A DNA stretch of 64,000 bases, from the NCBI RefSeq assembly GCF_900108335.1, contig NZ_FNVT01000019.1:1-64000 (forward strand). Direction: 5' to 3'. Shown piece by piece: positions 58,163 to 64,000 of this stretch (its first letter is position 1; each line of letters starts with the position of its first letter). The position numbers were made by a program, and so were the translations under genes. Origin of the DNA: Nonomuraea solani (GTDB lineage: Bacteria > Actinomycetota > Actinomycetes > Streptosporangiales > Streptosporangiaceae). Under the pieces are notes generated by a model. That model was not told where the DNA came from, made no database searches, and worked only from the letters and a program-made list of their open reading frames with translations.

Positions 58163-60099
58163 GCAGGCGATTCCGGCGGACATTCCAGAAGCCGGCCGAC
58201 GACCCTCGCCAGACACCTCCGGAGCCAGCCGACGTGCCTCGGCGGACACCCCCGGAGCCGACCGGCGTAACGCCCGAGCCAACCGGCGTGACGCCCGAGT
58301 CGGCTGGCGTGACGCCGAGGGCGACCGAGGTCCCACCGGAGTCCACCGACGCCCCACCGGGACGGACCAGCGTCCTGCCAGGCCCGACCGTTGTCTCACT
58401 GGAGCCGACCGGCATCCCGTCGGGACCAACCGATGTCCCGCCGGAGCCGACCGGTGACATGCCAGGGCAGACCGGTGACGTGCCAGGACCGACCGGCATT
58501 CCGCCGGGACCGACCGGTGACGTGCCGGGGCCGACCGGTGTGCTTTCCCGGCGGGCGTTTCTCGGGCTGGCGGGTGGGGCCGGGGTCGTGCTCGCGGCCG
58601 GGCTTGCCGGGCCTCGGCTTCTGAGCGCGGGCGCGCAGGGCACAGGCGAACTGCTGCGCAGCGGGATTCCGTTGCCGGAGCCGTTCCGGGTGCCGCTGCC
58701 GATCCCGCGAGTGCTGCGCCCGTACACGAAAGATGGGACCGATCGCTACACGATCACCCAGCGTGAGGCGACGGCCGAGATCATCCCGGGCGTCCGGACG
58801 CCGATCTGGGGGTACGACGGGACGTTCCCCGGCCCGACCATCGAGTCGCGGCGGGACCGGACGGCCGTGATCCACCACCGCAACGAGCTGCCCGTCCCCA
58901 CCGTCGTCCACCTGCACGGCGGCCGGACGCCCGCCGACTCGGACGGCTACCCGACCGACCTCGTCCTGCCGGCAGCGGGCTGGGACGATGGGCACTCAGG
59001 GCACGGCATGCACGATGCCCGTGCCCGGATCGCGCAGGGCTCCCGTGACTACCTCTTCCCGATGCGGCAGCGCGCGGCCACGTTGTGGTACCACGACCAT
59101 CGCATGGACTTCACCGGTCCCGCCGTGTACCGGGGGCTGGCCGGGTTCCACCTGATCCGTGACGACGAGGAGGAGGCGCTGGATCTTCCGGCGGGCGACC
59201 GTGAGCTGCCGCTGATGATCGCCGACCGCGCCTTCGACGAGCACGGCGCGTTCGCGTACCCGTCCCTCGATCCGACGCTGCGGACCACGCCGGGCGTGAC
59301 GGAGGCGTACGTGGAAGGCGTGTTCGGCGACGTCATCCTCGTCAACGGGGCGCCGTGGCCGATCCACGAGGTGGCGGCGGCGCGCTACCGGCTGCGCGTC
59401 CTCAATGCCTCCAACGCCCGCCGCTACGACCTGGCGCTGGACCCGCCGCCGCCCGGCGGAGGCGGATTCGTCCAGATCGGCAGCGATCTGGGGCTCCTCG
59501 ACGCACCCCGGAGCCACGACCACCTTCCCATCGGCCCGGCGGAGCGGTACGACGTCGTCGTCGACTTCGGTCGCTACCCGGTCGGCGCCCAGGTCACGCT
59601 CGTGAACCGGCTCGGCACCGGTCCGACCGCGCGGGTCATGCGGTTCGTCGTCGCCCGCCGCGCGCCGGACGAGAGCCGGATCCCGCCGAAGCTGAGCGAC
59701 CTCGCGCCGCCCAGCCGGTCGCAGGCCACGACGGTACGCGAGTTCGCCTTCAGGGGCGGCCACGTCCACGGGCGCGCGGGGTGGGTGATCGGCGGCGAGC
59801 CGTTCGCACCGGACCGGATGTCGGCCCGGCCCCGGCTGGGCGACGTGGAGATCTGGCGGTTCGTCGCCGATGTGCACCACCCCGTCCACCTGCACCTGGT
59901 GGGGTTCCACATTCTGTCGCGCGGCGGCCGTCCCCCGGGACCGTTCGACGGCGGCCTCAAGGACACCGTGGACCTGAGCCCGGGGCAGTCGGTCGAGGTC
60001 ATCGCCCGCTTCGACGGCTACCGTGGCCGCTACGTGTTCCACTGCCACAACGCCGAGCACGAGGACATGGCGATGATGGCGAACTTCGAGGTGATCTGA
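58159..60099 (+). CDS. Multicopper oxidase with N-terminal repeat and internal Tat signal
   Basis: 646 residues from ATG 58159. The oxidase has all four copper motifs: TVVHLHGG, TLWYHDHRMDFTG, HHPVHLHLVGFH and FHCHNAEHEDMAMM, where Cys is the type 1 ligand and Met the axial one. It resembles CotA, bilirubin and SufI-like oxidases. A Tat signal LSRRAFLGLAGGAGVVLAAG begins at Arg131, behind about 125 residues of Pro/Thr/Gly heptad repeats. If GTG 58540 is the true start, the protein is 519 residues with a normal N-terminal Tat signal. The coupled ATGA and intact repeat frame argue for the long form. Confidence 0.88.
   Translation: MSRRFRRTFQKPADDPRQTPPEPADVPRRTPPEPTGVTPEPTGVTPESAGVTPRATEVPPESTDAPPGRTSVLPGPTVVSLEPTGIPSGPTDVPPEPTGDMPGQTGDVPGPTGIPPGPTGDVPGPTGVLSRRAFLGLAGGAGVVLAAGLAGPRLLSAGAQGTGELLRSGIPLPEPFRVPLPIPRVLRPYTKDGTDRYTITQREATAEIIPGVRTPIWGYDGTFPGPTIESRRDRTAVIHHRNELPVPTVVHLHGGRTPADSDGYPTDLVLPAAGWDDGHSGHGMHDARARIAQGSRDYLFPMRQRAATLWYHDHRMDFTGPAVYRGLAGFHLIRDDEEEALDLPAGDRELPLMIADRAFDEHGAFAYPSLDPTLRTTPGVTEAYVEGVFGDVILVNGAPWPIHEVAAARYRLRVLNASNARRYDLALDPPPPGGGGFVQIGSDLGLLDAPRSHDHLPIGPAERYDVVVDFGRYPVGAQVTLVNRLGTGPTARVMRFVVARRAPDESRIPPKLSDLAPPSRSQATTVREFAFRGGHVHGRAGWVIGGEPFAPDRMSARPRLGDVEIWRFVADVHHPVHLHLVGFHILSRGGRPPGPFDGGLKDTVDLSPGQSVEVIARFDGYRGRYVFHCHNAEHEDMAMMANFEVI
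58207..58540 (+). repeat. Degenerate 21-bp repeats encoding PPEPTGV-like heptads
   Basis: About 15 consecutive 7-residue units such as TPEPTGV, PPGPTGD and VPGPTGV, continuous in frame and ending directly at the Tat signal. Confidence 0.85.
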
Positions 60100-60101
60100 C
60101 C

Positions 60102-60338
60102 TCAGCAGCCTCCGCCGCCGCCCCCGCCGTCACCACCGCCCGACGAGCCCCCGCCGTCGTAACCACCCGAGGAGCCGCTATCCCCCGGCATCCCCGAATA
60201 GCCGCTGAACGGCATGCCGGGGCGGCCCGAGCCTCTCCGCGTCGAGGGCCGGCCGCCGATCAGCGACCACACCATCCAGATCAGGATCCACGCGATCGCG
60301 ATCACGAACAGGCCCGCCAGAATCGTTGAGAACGTCAT
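60102..60338 (-). CDS. Small membrane protein with Gly/Ser-rich tail and C-terminal Cys
   Basis: A 78-residue protein: one transmembrane helix (residues 5-27, FSTILAGLFVIAIAWILIWM), then a basic patch and a Gly/Ser-rich tail ending GGGGGGGC. It is convergent with the oxidase, stops 2 bp apart. Function unknown. Confidence 0.72.
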   Translation of the reverse strand: MTFSTILAGLFVIAIAWILIWMVWSLIGGRPSTRRGSGRPGMPFSGYSGMPGDSGSSGGYDGGGSSGGGDGGGGGGGC

Positions 60339-60469
60339 AGAACCATCCCCCGATCGTCCTAGAGATCACTTCCCTTGCTTCACGTTAGACAGGCCATTCA
60401 CCACAAAGAGGGTTTTGCGCCTTTTGATGACCCGGCGGTTTGTCGGAGGCGATCTCTACGGTGTGCTGC

Positions 60470-63322
60470 ATGACCACTCAACCCCCCACGGCCTGGCCGG
60501 GCGTCCGCGCGGCCATCACCACCGACGACCCGGCCCGGGTCGCCGACGCGGTGCTGGCCCTCGACGAGGACGGCCGCCGCGAGGTGGCCCGCGAGCTGCC
60601 CGGCCACATCGGCACCGCCAGAAAGCTGGCCGCCGACCGCCGGCGCCGCCAGAGCGTCTGGACCGAGGCCGAGGAGTGGATCGAGCCCATGCGGGTCGCC
60701 GGCGCGGGCGTGCTCGGCGGGGCGGCGGCCGTCACGACCTGGCTCTACCGGCGCGACTTCACCCGCTGGCGGCCGCCGCTCGACTCCGAGCCGCTGCTGC
60801 GGGTGATCGCCGCGCGGCCGCCGGAGTGGCAGGCCGACCTCGCCGTACGACTGACGCTACGACTGCGCGGCACCCGGGCCCAGGCCAGGGACGACAGCGC
60901 ACCCCTGGCCCTGGAGCTGCTGCGCCGCACCCGCGCCGTCCCTCCCGTGCACGACCCGCTCATGGTCGCCTGGGTGTCCCAGCCGCCGGACCTGGCGAAC
61001 GACCCGCTGGCCGAACACCTGGTCCCCAGGCTGTTCGAGGCCGAGGGCGTGGGCCGGGTGCTGCGGGAAGACACCGTCGACGCGCGTTCCTGGGAGTCCG
61101 GCCGGCGCACCTGGCTGGGGGAGTTGCGCGACGCGGTCGCGGCCGGCCGGTTCGATCCCGGGCCGCTGGTCGACGGCTGCGTACGCCGGTTCCTGCGCGG
61201 CGGCAGCGCCACCGACCTGCGCTTCTTCGCCCGCCTGCACGAGTTGCTGGCCCCGGCGCCGGCCAAGGAGCGCAACCGTGACTACCTGCGGCTGCTGCCC
61301 GCCGCGCCGGGCCCGGTGGCCGACCTGGCGCTGCGGCAACTGCGCGGCGCGGGCGGGCTCAGCGGCGAGGAGGTCGATGAGGCGGTGTCGGCGCTGCTGT
61401 TCCGCCCCGAGGGCAAACTCGTGCGCGCGGGGCTGACGCTGCTGGACCAGACCGCCCGCGACACGGCCGGCGACCTCGACGACCTGGCCCCGGCGCTCGC
61501 CTCGGCCTTCCTGTGCGAGTCGTACGACGTCCGCGAGCGCACGGTCCGCCTGGCACTCAAGCACGCCGCGCGCTTCACGCCCGCCGGGGCCGAGGCCGTG
61601 CGGGAGGCGGCCGGCGTCCTGCCTCCCGTGCTGGCCGCGCGCCTGTCGCAGGCGTACGGCGTGGTCGTGGCCGAACCGGAGGCGGCCGCCGGCTTCGAGC
61701 CCAAGCCGCTGCCGCCGTTCGTGCCGATCGCCCGAGAGCCGTTCCCGCCGCCGATCGACGACCTCACCGCCACCTCCGACCATGTCGGCGACGGCATCAC
61801 CTTCGAACGGTGGATCGACGCCTTCGTCCGCGACCCGTCGCCCCGGCCGCGTCCCGGCCAGGGCCGGATCTACAATCTGCGCGAGTGGCACGCCCTGGAG
61901 GAGTGGACGGAGGCGCTGCTGCGCGAGGCCGCGAACCCCGGCGAAGAACCGCCCGTTCCCGAGCCCGAACCCGCGCCTTCGTTCGCCCGGCACACCATCA
62001 GCGTGCGCACCGAAGAGGGAGATGCCGAGGTCGCCTTCGGCCGGCTGCCCGCCGAAACGCGGGAAAGCATCACCGCGAGCCTCACGAAACAGGGCATTCC
62101 GCTGGGCAACCTGAGGCGCTTCAAGGAGGGGCCGCCGCTCGAAGCGGAGATCCTGAGCTTCTCGATCATCTCGTCGGGATACTGGAGCCGCCCCGAAGAC
62201 AAGGAGGGCAAACCGCGCGACCGGCTGCCGGACCGCAACCGCGTCTCGGCTCCGCACCACGCCATGCTCATGCGCTGCGCCGAGATCCACGCCGCGCTGA
62301 AGGCCGGGACACTGCCTCCATACCTGCTGGCCACCCCGACCCTGACCTCCGGCCACCTCGACCCCGCCGAGCTGGTGGCCCGCCTGGAGGGCTACGAGCG
62401 GGCCGGCGTCGAGGCCATGCCCGCCGACCTGGGGCAGGCGCTGCTGCGGCTGCCGCGCGAGGTGGACGCCGAGGTGATCGACCGCGCCGGGAAGCTGACC
62501 TCGCCGGCCGGCGCCAGGCTGGTCCGCTGGCTGGCCGGGCGGCGGGAGCCCGCGTTACGCGTCGACTGGTCGCACGGCGGGGGCGACTACACCCACGACC
62601 GGCAGCAGGGCGGGCACAGCCCCAGTCTGCGCCCCCGCATCGCGATCGAGCCGACGGGGCTGCCGCTGATCGACGCGCTGCTGTCCGATCCCCGCTCGTA
62701 TGCGGGTGAGCGCGACGGCGTCTACATGGGGTCCTGGTGGCTGACGCTGCCGTCGGACCGGGAGGCGGTGGCCATGCATCTGCTGCCGCACCTGCTCAAC
62801 TCGTGGGACCGGCACGGCTACTTCCACGAGTACGTGGCCGCGCTGTTCTCCCAGGACGGGCCGGTGGGCGAGGCGATGGCGCTGCTGATCGCCGTCCAGC
62901 TGGCCGAGCAGGGCTTCTACGCCTGGGCCGACCGTGGCCGGGCGCTGCTGCTGGGCGCGGCCGCCGCCGGCTGCCTGCCCACCGTGGAGTGCGGGCGACA
63001 GCTCGGGCTGTGCCTGCGGCGGGGCGTGGCCAAGATGGTTCATGTACGCGCGGAGCTGGAGGAATGCGCGAAGCGGGGGGCGCACCGGCAGGTGTGGGAG
63101 ATCATGACCGGGTTGCTGCCCGTCTACCTGCCGGGGCCGGACGAGCGGCCGTATTCCGGGCACACCCAGGCGCTCACCTTCGCGATCGACGCCGCCCGCT
63201 GGGCCGGGGCGTCCGGATCCGTCCCCGTGGTCGCGGAGGTGGCGGCCCGCAAGGGTTCGAGCGGCTTCGTCCGCACCGCCCGCACCCTGCACGAGCAGTT
63301 GACGGGCGAGCAGGAGCGGTAG
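60470..63322 (+). CDS. DUF6493-like helical-repeat protein
   Basis: A 950-residue cytoplasmic protein that resembles DUF6493 proteins, built of HEAT-like helical repeats (LPGHIGTARKLAADRRRRQS, LLRRTRAVPPVHDPLMVAWVS, ALKHAARFTPAGAEAVREAAG) and a conserved C-terminal half (SWWLTLPSDREAVAMHLLPHLLNSWDRHGYFHEYV). Such genes often sit with SWIM zinc-finger, MoxR ATPase and vWA genes; none is seen here. TACGGT lies 7 nt before ATG 60470, a leaderless signal. Confidence 0.75.
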   Translation: MTTQPPTAWPGVRAAITTDDPARVADAVLALDEDGRREVARELPGHIGTARKLAADRRRRQSVWTEAEEWIEPMRVAGAGVLGGAAAVTTWLYRRDFTRWRPPLDSEPLLRVIAARPPEWQADLAVRLTLRLRGTRAQARDDSAPLALELLRRTRAVPPVHDPLMVAWVSQPPDLANDPLAEHLVPRLFEAEGVGRVLREDTVDARSWESGRRTWLGELRDAVAAGRFDPGPLVDGCVRRFLRGGSATDLRFFARLHELLAPAPAKERNRDYLRLLPAAPGPVADLALRQLRGAGGLSGEEVDEAVSALLFRPEGKLVRAGLTLLDQTARDTAGDLDDLAPALASAFLCESYDVRERTVRLALKHAARFTPAGAEAVREAAGVLPPVLAARLSQAYGVVVAEPEAAAGFEPKPLPPFVPIAREPFPPPIDDLTATSDHVGDGITFERWIDAFVRDPSPRPRPGQGRIYNLREWHALEEWTEALLREAANPGEEPPVPEPEPAPSFARHTISVRTEEGDAEVAFGRLPAETRESITASLTKQGIPLGNLRRFKEGPPLEAEILSFSIISSGYWSRPEDKEGKPRDRLPDRNRVSAPHHAMLMRCAEIHAALKAGTLPPYLLATPTLTSGHLDPAELVARLEGYERAGVEAMPADLGQALLRLPREVDAEVIDRAGKLTSPAGARLVRWLAGRREPALRVDWSHGGGDYTHDRQQGGHSPSLRPRIAIEPTGLPLIDALLSDPRSYAGERDGVYMGSWWLTLPSDREAVAMHLLPHLLNSWDRHGYFHEYVAALFSQDGPVGEAMALLIAVQLAEQGFYAWADRGRALLLGAAAAGCLPTVECGRQLGLCLRRGVAKMVHVRAELEECAKRGAHRQVWEIMTGLLPVYLPGPDERPYSGHTQALTFAIDAARWAGASGSVPVVAEVAARKGSSGFVRTARTLHEQLTGEQER

Positions 63323-63449
63323 GAGACGGATCAGCCGGGCGACGGTTCGTGCTCAGGCCGGTCGATCGGCGGTCCGGCGGCGGCCGGGTCAGGCCAATCG
63401 ATCGGCGGGCCTGCTCAGGCCGGTCGATCAGCATCTGGCCGGGGCCTGT

Positions 63450-64000
63450 TCAGACGCTGCGCAGGACCGAGACCACGATGCCCAGCACCACGGCGGCGTC
63501 GCCGTCGATGACGTCGTAGGCGGGGTTGCGCGGTTCGAGCTGGACGTGCCCGTTACGGCGTCGGAACACCTTGACGGTGGCCTCGCCGTCGATCATCGCG
63601 GCGACGATCTGGCCCGAGTGCGCCTCGGGCTGCTGGCGTACCACGACGATGTCACCGTCGCAGATCGCGGCGTCGATCATCGAGTCGCCCCGTACGCGCA
63701 GGCCGAACACGGTGCCGCGCCCGGTGAGGTCGCGGGGCAGCGTCAGGGTGCCGTCCACGTGCTCGTCGGCCGGGATGGGGATGCCCGCGGCGATGTCCCC
63801 GACCACGGGCACGCTCACCACGTCGCCGGCCGGCCGCCCCGGCTCCGCGGCCCGCAGGAACAGCCGCACGTCGATCGGCCGGGTCATCGTCGCGCTCCTG
63901 CGGAGGAAGCCCTTGTCCTCCAGGCTCTTCAGGTGCTTCGACACCGACGAGGACGACCGCAGCCCGACCGCCTGGCCGATCTCGCGGGTGCTCGGCGGGT
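63450..64000 (-). CDS. lexA: LexA repressor, partial (runs off window end)
   Basis: About 183 C-terminal residues are present. The end of the N-terminal HTH (STREIGQAVGLRSSSSVSKHLKSLEDKGFLRR) lies at the window edge, then the S24 peptidase domain: Ala-Gly cleavage site in GDIAAGIPIPADE, catalytic Ser in GDSMIDAAICDGD and Lys in GEATVKVFRR. LexA represses the SOS regulon and self-cleaves with RecA. The 5' end and its SOS box are outside the window. Confidence 0.93.
   Translation of the reverse strand, partial: PPSTREIGQAVGLRSSSSVSKHLKSLEDKGFLRRSATMTRPIDVRLFLRAAEPGRPAGDVVSVPVVGDIAAGIPIPADEHVDGTLTLPRDLTGRGTVFGLRVRGDSMIDAAICDGDIVVVRQQPEAHSGQIVAAMIDGEATVKVFRRRNGHVQLEPRNPAYDVIDGDAAVVLGIVVSVLRSV

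Noticed and set aside
1..64000. CRISPR array, tRNA, rRNA, transposase or phage genes
   Set aside because: No regularly spaced exact repeats with unique spacers, no tRNA-like or rRNA sequence and no transposase or integrase motif were recognised. Absence was judged by eye only; tRNAscan and IS searches would confirm it.

Overview
The window is chromosomal DNA of a high-GC actinomycete. It opens with the 5' part of rpoB on the minus strand (TTG start) and closes with a partial lexA-type repressor. The mycothiol-dependent nitroreductase homologue, CadI-type VOC protein, large LuxR regulator, GH106 and GH92 families, WYL regulator and modular PKS-NRPS point to a filamentous actinomycete. Streptosporangiales fits best, but that placement is an inference.

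Layout. 1-0.9 kb: rpoB start and its promoter. 1-5.7 kb: a TetR gene divergent from a four-gene sugar or inositol-type catabolic operon (IolE-like isomerase, Gfo/Idh/MocA oxidoreductase, unknown protein, GPH-like transporter). 5.9-22.4 kb: a secondary-metabolite locus with a GGR-type flavoprotein, a single ~4,145-residue FAAL-ACP-KS-AT-KR-ACP-C-A-PCP-C-reductase megasynthase, and a convergent LAL-type LuxR regulator. The terminal domain resembles aldehyde-forming acyl-ACP reductase (AAR) rather than a thioesterase or an SDR-type reductase. 22.5-27.3 kb: a hydrolase and transporter run whose first member has lost its catalytic serine. 27.3-30.1 kb: a decayed GH92 gene. 30.1-33.6 kb: MetE-like protein, RpiR regulator, aldo/keto reductase and MOSC protein. 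33.6-34.7 kb: two gene remnants fused at a deletion point. 34.8-40.5 kb: TetR/hydrolase/aldo-keto reductase and MarR/nitroreductase/MFS units. 40.5-45.1 kb: cadI, a MarR gene coupled to a GH106 enzyme, and a TetR gene. 45.2-49.5 kb: a large uncharacterised protein and three more gene remnants. 49.6-56.5 kb: flavoprotein, WYL regulator, DinB-like protein, AlkZ-like glycosylase, secreted zinc peptidase and a hydrolase/MarR pair. 56.5-64 kb: repeat-rich spacer, DUF6081-like protein, multicopper oxidase with an unusual N-terminal repeat, DUF6493-like protein and lexA.

Three themes recur. First, many small regulator-enzyme pairs have readable operators, including perfect inverted repeats with 10-, 14- and 19-bp arms and a triple 14-bp repeat. 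Second, at least nine genes show a -10-like TANNNT hexamer 6-8 nt before the start codon and no Shine-Dalgarno sequence, which predicts leaderless mRNAs. Third, degenerate in-phase tandem repeats (21, 30, 33, 39 and 54 bp) are inserted in protein linkers and in spacers. Several genes are also broken by deletions that remove 5' ends of neighbouring divergent genes. No tRNA, rRNA, CRISPR array, insertion sequence or prophage was recognised.
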